This document shows positions 8,208 through 17,236 of a DNA stretch of 64,000 bases, piece by piece. A program made the position numbers and the translations under genes. The stretch is from Candidatus Leptovillus affinis. GTDB lineage: Bacteria > Chloroflexota > Anaerolineae > Promineifilales > Promineifilaceae. The notes beneath the pieces were generated by a model. It saw only the letters and a list, made by a program, of their open reading frames with translations, did no database searches and had not been told where the DNA came from. The stretch spans positions 62,001 through 126,000 of the forward strand of contig JADIYP010000007.1 in the NCBI GenBank assembly GCA_016705235.1. Direction: 5' to 3'. How positions within the stretch are numbered: position 1 is the first letter of the stretch; each line of letters opens with the position of its first letter.

Positions 8208-9203
8208 TTATTTCGCCATGTGCATGATCAGGTCCAGGCACTTGCAGGAATAACCCCATTCGTTGTCATACCAGGCCACAACCTTCACAAACGTATCCGT
8301 CAGGGCAATGCCCGCGCCGGCGTCGAACACAGACGTGCAAGACTCGCCCAGAAAATCGGTCGAAACTACGGCGTCCTCGGTATAACCCAAAATACCGGCC
8401 ATTTCACCTTCGGAAGCGGCTTTCATGGCCGCTTTAATTTGTTCGTAGGTCGCCGGGGTAGAGAGGTTCACCGTCAGATCAACAACCGACACGTTGGGCG
8501 TGGGGACGCGGAAGGACATACCGGTCAATTTACCATTCAGTTCAGGGATGACCTTGCCGACTGCTTTCGCCGCGCCGGTCGAGGATGGGATGATGTTTTG
8601 GCCAGCGCCACGGCCGCCGCGCCAATCCTTGGAGGAAGGGCCGTCAACGGTTTTTTGTGTGGCGGTGGTCGCATGAACGGTGGTCATCAGACCATCTTTG
8701 ATGCCGAAATTGTCGTGCAGCACTTTAGCCAGCGGGGCCAGGCAGTTGGTGGTGCAGGAGGCATTGGACACGATGTCTTGTCCAGCATAGGTGTTGTGAT
8801 TAACGCCCATGACAAACATGGGGGTGGCGTCTTTGGAAGGCGCGGACAAGACCACTTTCTTCGCGCCTGCTTCGATGTGCGCCCGTGCTTTTTCGTCGGT
8901 CAGGAAAAGGCCGGTCGATTCCAGGACATATTCCGCGCCAACCTCGTTCCACTTCAGGTTTTTGGGGTCTCTTTCAGCCGTAACCCGAATTGATTTGCCG
9001 TTGACGACCAGATTGCCATCTTTGACTTCAACTGTGCCATCAAATTTGCCATGCGTTGAATCATATTTCAGCATGTAGGCGATGTAATCGACATCGATCA
9101 GATCGTTGATGCCTACAATTTCTACACCATCGAGCTGAAAAGCACGACGGAAAACCAAACGGCCGATTCGGCCAAACCCATTAATACCAATTTTAATTGT
9201 CAT
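8208..9203 (-). CDS. gap: Type I glyceraldehyde-3-phosphate dehydrogenase
   Basis: This phosphorylating GAPDH interconverts glyceraldehyde 3-phosphate and 1,3-bisphosphoglycerate in glycolysis and gluconeogenesis. The 331-residue protein has the NAD-binding start IGINGFGRIGRLVFR, catalytic C150 in SNASCTTNCLAPLAK and H177 in TTVHATTATQ. The acidic residue after the second strand (INDLID) suggests NAD over NADP. AAGGAGAA precedes the ATG at the right distance. A hairpin terminator at 8103-8147 closes the unit, and YvcK lies 107 bp upstream on the same strand, so gap probably has its own promoter in that gap. Confidence 0.98.
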   Translation of the reverse strand: MTIKIGINGFGRIGRLVFRRAFQLDGVEIVGINDLIDVDYIAYMLKYDSTHGKFDGTVEVKDGNLVVNGKSIRVTAERDPKNLKWNEVGAEYVLESTGLFLTDEKARAHIEAGAKKVVLSAPSKDATPMFVMGVNHNTYAGQDIVSNASCTTNCLAPLAKVLHDNFGIKDGLMTTVHATTATQKTVDGPSSKDWRGGRGAGQNIIPSSTGAAKAVGKVIPELNGKLTGMSFRVPTPNVSVVDLTVNLSTPATYEQIKAAMKAASEGEMAGILGYTEDAVVSTDFLGESCTSVFDAGAGIALTDTFVKVVAWYDNEWGYSCKCLDLIMHMAK

Positions 9204-9310
9204 CGAAATTCTCCTTTTCGTTCTTTAGCGATAGAACCTCGCTAATTGTAACGCTTACACGAATGTCCAGGTAGGTAAAATGTCACAATTTTGGCGTGAC
9301 GTGTGACGTA

Positions 9311-10648
9311 TTAAGGCAGCAATCTCAGGATTGCGCGCGCCACTTTGTCGCTGTCGTGGCGCCACGGCCGTTTCTCGTCCACCAGATCCGCCGTCATCAT
9401 GCGCACCCCAGCCGGAGCCACCGGCTCAACGTAAACCGTATGGCCCCCGCCGGTTTGCGGTGGCACACTCAGGTTATCATTGGCCAAGACAATGTCCAGA
9501 AGATTGGTGGGAAGGTGCTGCAAAATTGCGTCCACATGATCAGCTACGGTGTAATTATCCGTCTCCCCTGGCTGAATGGCAAGATTACAAATATAAATCT
9601 TAGGTGCGCGGGCATGTTGCAGGGCGTTCGCCAGATCGCCGATGAGCAAATTGGGCAAAATACTGGTATATAAACTGCCCGGCCCCATCACAATCAGGTC
9701 GGCCTGCAAAATGGCTTTCAGCACGGGCGGGTACGCGCGGGCCTGCGCCGGTTGCAAACACAAGTGATGGATGCGGCCCCCGGCGGCCGAAATGCGCGAT
9801 TCCCCGACCACATGCTGCATGTGCCCGGCAATTTCCACGTCGGCTTCCAGAATGATGGGTTCCAGGGTCGATGGCAAAACGCGCCCGCGCAGGCGCAGCA
9901 CGCGCTCGGCGGCCAACAACGCCTCGTCGAAGCTGCCGGTGATGCCTGTGAGCGCAGCCAGCAGCAAATTACCAAATGCGTGCCCCTGGAGTTCGGAACG
10001 GCCGTTCCCCGCCCCGTCATCTTCTCCGACCACCACCTGCCCGCCGACAGCCTGCTGCCCAAAACGATATTGCAGCACCTGCGTCATCAGCGCCTCATCG
10101 CGTGATAAGGCGGCAATGTTGTTGCGAAAATCGCCCGGCGGCAGCAGACCCAAATCTCGCCGCAAGCGGCCGCTGCTGCCACCATCATCAGCCACGGTGA
10201 CAACGGCCGTGATGTTCCTTGTATGTTCCCTTAGCCCGCGCAGCAGCGACGGCATCCCCGTTCCCCCGCCAATCGCCACAATGTGCGGCCCTCGCCCCTG
10301 CCGGCTGTGCTGATACAACGATTCCGCCACGCCTTCATCCGCCTGGCGAAACGGGGCCACCAGCGCATGGCCCAAGCGGTAAATTGCCAGCAAAATGACC
10401 GCCCCGCCCACGGCAAAAGGCAGCACAATCCGCCAGGCAACCGGCACAAACTGCAAAGTCAGCGCATCGTACACCATTTGCGGCAGCCAATTCAGGCGAT
10501 GGAGCACCAAAATCAGGTACACAGACCCCATCCCGGTGATCAACACGCCCAATCCCAACAGCACCAACCAGCGTTTGACGCCTAAGCCTGGCGTTAACCA
10601 GCGAGAATTGGGCCAATTCTTAACGGGTTTGAATAACTTCTTGTCCAT
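9311..10648 (-). CDS. yvcK: YvcK/CofD-family gluconeogenesis factor with N-terminal membrane segments
   Basis: The C-terminal 320 residues match YvcK (gluconeogenesis factor, UDP-sugar-binding, involved in carbon routing to the cell wall): IVAIGGGTGMPSLLRGLRE, VVTVADDGGSSGRLRRDLG, GDFRNNIAALS and PGSLYTSILPNLL. Unlike the roughly 320-residue Bacillus protein, this one (445 aa) has an extra N-terminal part with two hydrophobic segments (about residues 28-50 and 70-92), so it is probably membrane-anchored. That longer form is known in several phyla. GGGGAAGG lies upstream of the ATG. It is followed by gap on the same strand, a context that fits central carbon metabolism. Confidence 0.93.
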   Translation of the reverse strand: MDKKLFKPVKNWPNSRWLTPGLGVKRWLVLLGLGVLITGMGSVYLILVLHRLNWLPQMVYDALTLQFVPVAWRIVLPFAVGGAVILLAIYRLGHALVAPFRQADEGVAESLYQHSRQGRGPHIVAIGGGTGMPSLLRGLREHTRNITAVVTVADDGGSSGRLRRDLGLLPPGDFRNNIAALSRDEALMTQVLQYRFGQQAVGGQVVVGEDDGAGNGRSELQGHAFGNLLLAALTGITGSFDEALLAAERVLRLRGRVLPSTLEPIILEADVEIAGHMQHVVGESRISAAGGRIHHLCLQPAQARAYPPVLKAILQADLIVMGPGSLYTSILPNLLIGDLANALQHARAPKIYICNLAIQPGETDNYTVADHVDAILQHLPTNLLDIVLANDNLSVPPQTGGGHTVYVEPVAPAGVRMMTADLVDEKRPWRHDSDKVARAILRLLP

Positions 10649-10820
10649 ATCTCAGACCTTCCCCTGTGCCACCTGATCTACTGGTTGCTTCATTCTATAC
10701 CGCGCCGATGAGACCTGTCAAAACGGCCGTCTGGCAGCCCCCTGTCTGGCAGGCCCTCAGCGCCTGTGTTATCATCGCCACCATGTTGACCATCCGCTAA
10801 AAATTGGCGAGCAAAAACCT

Positions 10821-11885
10821 ATGAGAACCGTATTTTGGGATTACGAACAAGACACAGTGAACCTGATCGACCAGCGCAAATTGCCCTGGGAATTTGAAGT
10901 TGCCGCTTACCACGACTACCGCGACGTCGCCCGCGCCATCACCGACATGGTAGTGCGCGGCGCGCCGGCCATTGGGGCCACGGCCGCGTTTGGCATGGCT
11001 CTGGCAGCGCGGCAAAGTAAAGCTGCCGACCGGGCCGGCCTGCTGCGTGATCTGGAGGAAGCGGCCAACGTATTGAACGCGGCGCGGCCAACGGCCGTTA
11101 ACCTATCCTGGGCCGTGGCGCGACAGTTGCAAACCGCTGCCCAGCCCGCCCTTTCCGCCGCCGACATCCGCGCCGCCCTGCTAACCGCCGCCCAAACCAT
11201 CGCCGACGACGATGTGGCCCTGAACAAACGCATGGCCGCTCACGGCGCGGAGCTGATCAGCGACGGCGACACCATCCTCCACCACTGCAATACCGGCGCC
11301 CTGGCGGCCGTCGATTGGGGCACGGCCCTGGGCGTTATCTTTACCGCCCACGAGCAGGGCAAACGCATCCATGTCCTGGTCGATGAGACCCGGCCGCGCC
11401 TGCAAGGCGCGCGCCTGACCGCCTGGGAACTCCACCAGCGCGGCATCCCCTTCGACCTTATCGCCGACAACGCCGCCGGCCATTTTATGCGCACCGGTCA
11501 GGTGAACATTGTCCTCGTCGGCTCAGATCGCACGGCCGCAAACGGCGACGTGGCCAACAAAATCGGCACTTACAAGCTGGCGGTGGTCGCCAAAGAGAAC
11601 GGCGTGCCGTTTTACCCGGTTGTGCCCACCAGCACCATCGATCTAAACCTGGCGCATGGCGACCTGATCCCGATTGAAGAGCGAGGGCCAGAGGAAGTTA
11701 CGGCCGTTTTCGGCCACCCCATCGCCCCCATCGGCATTTCCGCCCGCAACCCAGCCTTCGACGTAACGCCCCACCGCTATGTCACCGGCATCGTCACCGA
11801 AGCGGGCATCGTTTACCCGCCATTTGGGCTAAATTTACGCCGCGCGGTAGAACAAGAACAAAAGGAGGCTGGGACTAGGGATTAG
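10821..11885 (+). CDS. mtnA: S-methyl-5-thioribose-1-phosphate isomerase
   Basis: MtnA converts methylthioribose 1-phosphate to methylthioribulose 1-phosphate in methionine salvage. The 354-residue protein contains RGAPAIGATAAFG, the catalytic cysteine in HHCNTGALAA, and the aspartate in GSDRTAANGDVANKIGTY, followed by the PVVPTSTID segment. It is divergent from yvcK with 172 bp between the starts. The ribosome site is weak (GGCGAG). The rest of the salvage pathway is not in this window. The closely related eIF2B-like ribose-1,5-bisphosphate isomerases are the alternative, but the CNTGALA and TYKLA features favour MtnA. Confidence 0.95.
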   Translation: MRTVFWDYEQDTVNLIDQRKLPWEFEVAAYHDYRDVARAITDMVVRGAPAIGATAAFGMALAARQSKAADRAGLLRDLEEAANVLNAARPTAVNLSWAVARQLQTAAQPALSAADIRAALLTAAQTIADDDVALNKRMAAHGAELISDGDTILHHCNTGALAAVDWGTALGVIFTAHEQGKRIHVLVDETRPRLQGARLTAWELHQRGIPFDLIADNAAGHFMRTGQVNIVLVGSDRTAANGDVANKIGTYKLAVVAKENGVPFYPVVPTSTIDLNLAHGDLIPIEERGPEEVTAVFGHPIAPIGISARNPAFDVTPHRYVTGIVTEAGIVYPPFGLNLRRAVEQEQKEAGTRD

Positions 11886-11954
11886 GGATGAGGGGGTAGA
11901 AACGGCGTGCCCCTCATCGCCAGCCCCCAACCCCAGCCCAAGTCCCTACCAATC

Positions 11955-12755
11955 ATGGAAAACATCCCGGTAATCATCGTTTGCGGCGGCGAAGGCACGC
12001 GCATGCGCGGCTCGACCAGCCGCAAAAAGGAACTGGTAGAGGTAGGCGGACGGCCGATTCTCTGGCACGTCATGCGCATCTTCTCCGCCCACGACCTGAA
12101 CCGCTTCATCCTCACGCTGGGTCACGGGCAGGACCAGATTCGCCGCTATTTCATGGAATATGAATCCATGACCCGCGACATGACCCTGCATCTGGGCAAA
12201 CCAGACCTGAGCCACCCCGAAGTGGAGTTTTACGGCCGTCCCGCCCACCCCGTTTGGGAAATTTCGCTGGTAGACACCGGCCTGCGCACCGAAAAAGCGA
12301 GCCGCATCAGCCGCGTCGCCAGCTACATCCGCGCCGAGCGCTTTTTTGTGGCCTACGGCGACGATGTGAGCGACGTGAACCTGACCGAACTAATCCGATT
12401 TCACAAAGCGCATGGCAAGATGGCCACAATTACGGCCGTGCAAACCAACCTCCAATACGGCGTCGTCGAAGCCACCAACGACGGCCTCGTCACCGGCTTC
12501 AGCGAACGCCCACAATTACCCTACTGGATCAACGGCGGCTTCATGCTCTTCGAGCGCGAAGTGCTAGACCTCATCGGCCCCGGCGACGACGTCAACCTGG
12601 AAACCGAAATCCTGCCGCGCCTGGCCGAACAAAGCCAGCTCATGATCTACCGTCACACCGGCTTCTGGCAGTCCATGAACACCATGAAAGACACCATGCT
12701 GTTGGAAGAAATCTGGCAAAAAGACCCGCCATGGAAGGTGTGGGAGGATTCGTAG
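11955..12755 (+). CDS. rfbF: Glucose-1-phosphate cytidylyltransferase-like nucleotidyltransferase
   Basis: The enzyme makes CDP-glucose from glucose 1-phosphate and CTP, the entry step to 3,6-dideoxyhexoses and other CDP-sugars. The 266-residue protein has a glycine-rich nucleotide loop (CGGEGTRMRG), the acceptor-site ELVEVGGRPILWHVMRIF, and YGDDVSDVNLTELIRFHKAHGKMATITAV, all typical of RfbF. The lysine-rich region of the loop (TSRKKE) differs from the usual VKPKPM. The ATG at 11955 starts just before the first beta strand; the same frame extends upstream but only as an unlikely leader. The dehydratase gene follows on the same strand. Confidence 0.85.
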   Translation: MENIPVIIVCGGEGTRMRGSTSRKKELVEVGGRPILWHVMRIFSAHDLNRFILTLGHGQDQIRRYFMEYESMTRDMTLHLGKPDLSHPEVEFYGRPAHPVWEISLVDTGLRTEKASRISRVASYIRAERFFVAYGDDVSDVNLTELIRFHKAHGKMATITAVQTNLQYGVVEATNDGLVTGFSERPQLPYWINGGFMLFEREVLDLIGPGDDVNLETEILPRLAEQSQLMIYRHTGFWQSMNTMKDTMLLEEIWQKDPPWKVWEDS

Positions 12756-12835
12756 CCGGGGTATCCCTACCCCGCTCCCTCAGACGCGATTGGAAATCGC
12801 GGCTACCGCAATTGGAAATCGCGGCTATCTGGTTT
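12752..12835. repeat. GTAGCCGGGGTATCC / GATTGGAAATCGCGGCTA repeat
   Basis: A palindromic unit (GTAGCCGGGGTATCCCTACC) overlapping the rfbF stop codon is followed by two copies of ATTGGAAATCGCGGCTA. Relatives lie at 15594-15684, 61472-61528 and 63356-63381. It looks like a REP-type intergenic repeat. Confidence 0.8.
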
Positions 12836-12855
12836 TATGTCTTTGGAGAATTTCT

Positions 12856-13836
12856 TTGAACGACAATTTCTGGCAAGACAAACACGTATTTGTAACTGGC
12901 TGCTCAGGCTTACTAGGCTCCTGGCTGACGGCCGAATTGGTAACCAGAGGCGCGCGCGTCATAGGGCTGGTCCGCGACCGGCTGGGCGACACGCATCTGG
13001 CGCGTACCGGGGCCAGCAAACAAATCGACGTGGTGCGCGGCAATGTAACCGACTATGAATTGATGGAACGCACCATGGCCGATTACGAAATCGACACCGT
13101 GTTTCATCTGGCCGCGCAAACGCAGGTAGGCACAGCCAACCGCGTGCCCATGCCCACCTTCGAAACCAACATCAAAGGCACCTGGATCATCCTGGAGGCG
13201 GCGCGGCGCAATCCCAGCGTGCAGCGGCTGGTGATGGCCAGCAGCGACAAAGCCTACGGAACCCACGACAGCCTGCCTTACCGCGAAGACACGCCTCTCC
13301 AGGGGCAACATCCTTACGATGTCTCCAAAAGCTGCGCCGACCTCATCTCGCGCACCTATGCCCACACCTACGGCCTGCCGGTAACGGTGACCCGCTGCGC
13401 CAATCTTTATGGCGGCGGCGATTTGAACTGGAACCGCATCGTGCCGGGAACCATCCGCAGCGTGCTGCGCGGCGAACAACCCATCATTCGCTCCGATGGC
13501 ACCATGCGGCGCGATTACATTTTCATCAAAGATGTGGTGGGCGGCTACCTGCGCGTGGCCGAGGCCATGCACCGGCCAGACGTGGCCGGGCAGGCGTTTA
13601 ATTTTGGCATCGACAACCCGGTTTCGGTGCTGGAAATGGTTCAGGCAATCATTCAATTGTCCGGCAAGGCGGCCATCAAACCGATTATTCTGGACGAAGT
13701 GCAAAATGAAATCCAGAATCAATTTTTGTGCTCTGAAAAAGCGCGGCAGGTGCTTGGCTGGGAGCCGGTTTACGATTTGGAAGCGGGTCTGCGGGAAACT
13801 GTGGATTGGTACCGCGGGTTTTTGGCGCTGGAATAG
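12856..13836 (+). CDS. rfbG: NAD-dependent sugar-nucleotide dehydratase, CDP-glucose 4,6-dehydratase-like
   Basis: This 326-residue extended short-chain dehydrogenase probably converts CDP-glucose to CDP-4-keto-6-deoxyglucose. Visible features are the NAD loop VFVTGCSGLLGSWL, the substrate strand SSDKAYGTHD and catalytic YDVSK. I choose the TTG at 12856 because GGAG lies 8 bases upstream and the protein then begins directly before the first beta strand; the longer frame from 12790 runs through the upstream repeat. Position right after rfbF supports the CDP-glucose assignment, but GDP-mannose dehydratase-like activity is a possible alternative. Confidence 0.85.
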   Translation: MNDNFWQDKHVFVTGCSGLLGSWLTAELVTRGARVIGLVRDRLGDTHLARTGASKQIDVVRGNVTDYELMERTMADYEIDTVFHLAAQTQVGTANRVPMPTFETNIKGTWIILEAARRNPSVQRLVMASSDKAYGTHDSLPYREDTPLQGQHPYDVSKSCADLISRTYAHTYGLPVTVTRCANLYGGGDLNWNRIVPGTIRSVLRGEQPIIRSDGTMRRDYIFIKDVVGGYLRVAEAMHRPDVAGQAFNFGIDNPVSVLEMVQAIIQLSGKAAIKPIILDEVQNEIQNQFLCSEKARQVLGWEPVYDLEAGLRETVDWYRGFLALE

Positions 13837-13839
13837 GCG

Positions 13840-14742
13840 ATGCGTGTTTTAGTTACCGGCGCGACCGGGTTTATCGGCCGTTTTCTCATCCCCCAACTGC
13901 TGCAAAGAGAGGACACGGCCGTTACCCTCCTCCTCCTCGAAAGCCAGAGTGGAACCCCGCTCCCGCCGCCCCTCAACCAGCTCCGCCCACAATACGAGGC
14001 CGTTTACGCCGATTTGCGCAACTTCCAGCTTACGCTGCGCGCCGTGCAAGAAGCCCAACCCGATAAAGTGATCCATCTGGCCGCCGTTGGCACCACCGAC
14101 CCCTTTTTGCCGGTGGAACAGGCGCTGCGCCACAACGTCACCGGCACGGTCAACCTGGCCCGCGCCTGTTTCGAGAAAACCTTCAACGTCAACCAGATGA
14201 TTCTGGCCCGCACGCCGGGGGAACGCAGCGCGATGAATGTATATGCGGCCAGCAAGGCGGCGGCCTGGCAGTTTGCCCGCATGTACGGCCGTACGCAAGC
14301 GTGGCCCCTCCACGGCGGCATGATCTTCCAGGCCTACGGCCCCGGCCAGCCAGAACGCGCCTTCATTCCCGCCGCTTTTCGCGCTGCCATGGCCGGCGAA
14401 GACTTCCCCATGACGGCCGGCACGCAGCAGCGCGACTGGATTTTTGGCGCGGACGTGGCCGCCGGGCTGGCGGCCATGCTCGACGCGCCGCTGACGCCGG
14501 GAACCACGGTGGAATTGGGTACAGGGCAGGCCACGTCGCTGGCGGAGGTGGCGCAGTTGATTTATGACGTGGCAGGCCGGGGCGGACGGCCGTTACCCGG
14601 CGCACTCTCCTCCCGGCCCGGCGAAGAAGCCAGCCAGATTGCCAATGTAAGGCAAACGGCCGTGTCCATCCAGTGGCAGGCCGCCATTTCCCTGCGTCAG
14701 GGTCTTACATTACTGCACCAACACTACGCAAAGACGGGGTAA
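13840..14742 (+). CDS. NAD-dependent epimerase/dehydratase family protein
   Basis: A 300-residue extended SDR starting MRVLVTGATGFIGRFLIP with catalytic YAASK (VYAASKAAAWQFARMYG). The gene starts three bases after the preceding dehydratase stop, so the two are almost certainly co-transcribed and this enzyme probably acts on the same CDP-linked 4-keto sugar as an epimerase or reductase. The usual serine or threonine of the catalytic triad is hard to place: the LARTPGERS stretch stands where SSxxVYG normally occurs, so activity may be altered. Five ACGGCCGT sites lie in or just after it. Confidence 0.85.
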   Translation: MRVLVTGATGFIGRFLIPQLLQREDTAVTLLLLESQSGTPLPPPLNQLRPQYEAVYADLRNFQLTLRAVQEAQPDKVIHLAAVGTTDPFLPVEQALRHNVTGTVNLARACFEKTFNVNQMILARTPGERSAMNVYAASKAAAWQFARMYGRTQAWPLHGGMIFQAYGPGQPERAFIPAAFRAAMAGEDFPMTAGTQQRDWIFGADVAAGLAAMLDAPLTPGTTVELGTGQATSLAEVAQLIYDVAGRGGRPLPGALSSRPGEEASQIANVRQTAVSIQWQAAISLRQGLTLLHQHYAKTG

Positions 14743-14771
14743 CGGCCGTTCCCCTCCCCCACATACCGCCC

Positions 14772-15016
14772 TCAACCGCGCACAAACGCCATCCAACCGC
14801 GCACAAACGCCATCCAACCGCGCACAAACGCCATCCAACCGCGCACAAACGCCATCCAACCGCGTACAAACGCCATCCAACCGCGCACAAACGCCATCCA
14901 ACCGCGTACAAACGCCATCCAACCGCGTACAAACGCCATCCAACCGCGCACAAACGCCATCCAACCGCGCACAAACGCCATCCAACCGCGCACAAACGCC
15001 ATCCAACCGCGCACAA
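14772..15016. repeat. 21-bp minisatellite, about 12 units
   Basis: Eleven full units and one partial unit of a 21-bp sequence (core CGCGCACAAACGCCATC) run head to tail. Units 5, 7 and 8 have T instead of C in the CGCGYACA position. The last partial unit runs straight into the first palindromic element of the next array. All frames stay open because of the period, but the predicted repetitive peptides have no start context or homology that I recognise. Confidence 0.93.
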
Positions 15017-15466
15017 GACCCCAAGGGTTTAACACCCACCCCATCCAAATCCCCACAAACAAACCCTTGGGGTCTACCCCACAAGACCCCAAGGGTTTAA
15101 CACCCACCCCATCCAAATCCCCACAAACAAACCCTTGGGGTCTCTCCCACAAGACCCCAAGGGTTTAACACCCACCCCATCCAAATCCCCACAAACAAAC
15201 CCTTGGGGTCTCTCCCACAAGACCCCAAGGGTTTAACACCCACCCCATCCAAATCCCCACAAACAAACCCTTGGGGTCTACTACCCCACAAGACCCCAAG
15301 GGTTTAACACCCACCCCATCCAAATCCCCACAAACAAACCCTTGGGGTCTACTACCCCACAAGACCCCAAGGGTTTAACACCCACCTAATCCAAATCCCC
15401 ACAAACAAACCCTTGGGGTCTACCCACCCCATCCAAACCCCCACAAACAAACCCTTGGGGTCTACC
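15017..15466. repeat. Tandem array of the GACCCCAAGGGTTT palindromic element
   Basis: Six full copies begin at 15017, 15085, 15153, 15221, 15292 and 15363 (periods 68, 68, 68, 71, 71) and a seventh lacks its left arm. Each has arms GACCCCAAGGGTTT and AAACCCTTGGGGTC around a near-identical spacer containing ACACCCACCCCATCC. The spacer differs from that of the dispersed copies elsewhere, so this array grew by local duplication of one variant. Confidence 0.95.
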
Positions 15467-15709
15467 CAGCTCCCATTTTCCGCCCGCCGCACCCTTTATG
15501 GTAAGATTGCCACGTTAGCTGTATGTTAGAACAAAGCTAAAAAAATAGATGATCATTCGTCTAACTGACGAAGCATGTTAGCATGATATTTAGCAGCCGC
15601 GATTTATTATCGCGCCTGATAAAGCGGGGTAAGGATACCCCGGCTACATCCAGCGAAAGAGCGGGGTGAGGATACCCCGGTTACAAACCCGGCAAAACCA
15701 AAAAAATCC
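15467..15709. other. Intergenic, with a REP-like repeat at 15594-15684
   Basis: No gene is visible. The stretch holds an AT-richer segment (TTAGCTGTATGTTAGAAC region) and then a CGCGATTTATTATCGCG hairpin plus two inverted copies of the GGGGTATCC family (GCGGGGTAAGGATACCCCGG). It ends at the start of the beta-propeller gene. Confidence 0.7.
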
Positions 15710-17206
15710 ATGAACGAATCTGAAAATTGGCCTCTTGAAGACCCAGAACCATCCACACACCCGGAACCACCCCTGCCAGAACTGCCAGATTTGGGCATCC
15801 CAGGTGATGAACCGCCTATTTTTCTTTCTGCCCCGCTGCCCGACCCTCTGCCCGTCGCTCCTCACCCGCCAGAACCGCCACCAACCAGACGGGGCTGTTG
15901 GTTCACCGGCCTGATTCTTGTTCTGGTCATTAGTTTGTTGGGGTCAGGCATTGCAAGCGCGTTTTGGCTGATCACGCGGGCGCGCAGCGACACGGCCGTT
16001 TCCGCCGCCAACGCCAATCCGCCCGGCCGCATCGCCTACATCAACCAAAACGGCCAGGTTGTCACCATCGACCCGGATGGCAACAACGGCCGTCTCCTCA
16101 CCGACACCACCTTCAACTACCAATTCCCCACCTGGTCCCCAGACGGCCGTTCGCTGGCCGTCATTGGCGACGAAACCATCTTTCTGCTGCCCGACCAGGA
16201 AGGCAGCGAGGCCGTTAGCCTGTACACCGACACGCGGCAAAACCCGTTCTACCTGTATTGGTCGCCAGACGGCCGTCTGCTCAGCTTTCTCACCAACGAC
16301 CCGCGCCACGGCATCGGCCTGCGGCTGGTAGCCGCCGACACACCCCTGTCCGACCGCCTGCTAACCACCGGCAGCCCCGTCTACTGGAATTGGACCAGCG
16401 ACAGCCAAAAATTACTGGTCCACAGCGGCATTTCCGGGACCGACGCCCGCCTGGCACTGTTAAACACCGACAGTTTCGAGAACGCCGAAGACATCGCCCC
16501 GCCCGGTTTTTTCCAGACGCCCGGCATTTCGGCTAACGGCCGTTTCTGGGCCTATGCCGAAGACCTGGGCGACGGCACAAGCTGGCTGGTCGTCACCAAT
16601 CGAGAGACCGGCGAACGCTGGCTGGAGCGACATTCCGGCATGGTCGCCTTCAGTTGGAGTCCGGTAGGCAGCCAACTGGCCTTTACCAACGGCGCGCGCG
16701 AAGGCAGCCTGACCGCCTGGGGACCGCTGCGCTTGTTCAATGCCGAAACCGGCGAAACGCGCCTGCTCAGCGGCAATACCAACCTCGCCTTCTTCTGGTC
16801 GCCAGACGGCCGTTATCTGGCGGCCATCAACACCGGCGACAACAGCGAAAATTTTGGCACCAACGTGATGAAAAAGGATGACGGCCGTCGCCCCATCGCC
16901 GCCAAACCCAATCTACAGCCGCCGCGCCACGAATTTAATCTGGCCATCATCAACCTGGAAACAGGCGAAGAACGGCAGGCGCTCTCCTTTGTGCCTACAG
17001 GACTGTTCATCAGCCAATTTTTGCCGTTTTTTGACCAGTATGCGCTCAGCCACCACATCTGGTCGCCCAACAGCGACGCGGTCGTCTTATCCGTCATGGA
17101 AGAAAGCGGCAGCCAGGTAAAAATCATCCCCGTCGATGGCGGACCGACAACCGATTTAGGGCGCGGCGACATGCCATTTTGGAGTCCCGGCCAAAGCAAT
17201 CCGTGA
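15710..17206 (+). CDS. Membrane-anchored WD40-like (PD40/TolB-type) beta-propeller protein
   Basis: A 498-residue protein with a proline-rich cytosolic N-terminus of about 60 residues, one transmembrane helix (about 65-88, TGLILVLVISLLGSGIASAF) and an extracytoplasmic beta-propeller. Propeller blades are marked by repeated WSPDG motifs: TWSPDGRSLAV, YWSPDGRLLSF, SWSPVGSQLAF, FWSPDGRYLAA, IWSPNSDAVV and FWSPGQ. PD40 propellers usually bind proteins or peptides; the partner here is unknown. The SPDGR motifs overlap ACGGCCGT octamers three times (GACGGCCGT encodes DGR). The alpha/beta hydrolase gene begins 30 bp downstream and may be functionally linked. Confidence 0.85.
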   Translation: MNESENWPLEDPEPSTHPEPPLPELPDLGIPGDEPPIFLSAPLPDPLPVAPHPPEPPPTRRGCWFTGLILVLVISLLGSGIASAFWLITRARSDTAVSAANANPPGRIAYINQNGQVVTIDPDGNNGRLLTDTTFNYQFPTWSPDGRSLAVIGDETIFLLPDQEGSEAVSLYTDTRQNPFYLYWSPDGRLLSFLTNDPRHGIGLRLVAADTPLSDRLLTTGSPVYWNWTSDSQKLLVHSGISGTDARLALLNTDSFENAEDIAPPGFFQTPGISANGRFWAYAEDLGDGTSWLVVTNRETGERWLERHSGMVAFSWSPVGSQLAFTNGAREGSLTAWGPLRLFNAETGETRLLSGNTNLAFFWSPDGRYLAAINTGDNSENFGTNVMKKDDGRRPIAAKPNLQPPRHEFNLAIINLETGEERQALSFVPTGLFISQFLPFFDQYALSHHIWSPNSDAVVLSVMEESGSQVKIIPVDGGPTTDLGRGDMPFWSPGQSNP

Positions 17207-17236
17207 GCCATTACCCAGCCACCCAAAGACCGGAGC

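Noticed and set aside
12913..13722. Minus-strand 269-codon frame opposite the dehydratase gene
   Set aside because: Shadow of a gene with clear SDR motifs on the plus strand; no ribosome site or homology.
14673..15032. Open frames on both strands across the 21-bp minisatellite, giving repetitive peptides
   Set aside because: The frames are open only because a 21-bp unit is a multiple of three and lacks stops. There is no ribosome site, and the array continues into intergenic palindromes.
14772..15466. Possible CRISPR array
   Set aside because: There are no unique spacers between the repeats: the units are directly adjacent or have near-identical spacers, and no cas genes are near.
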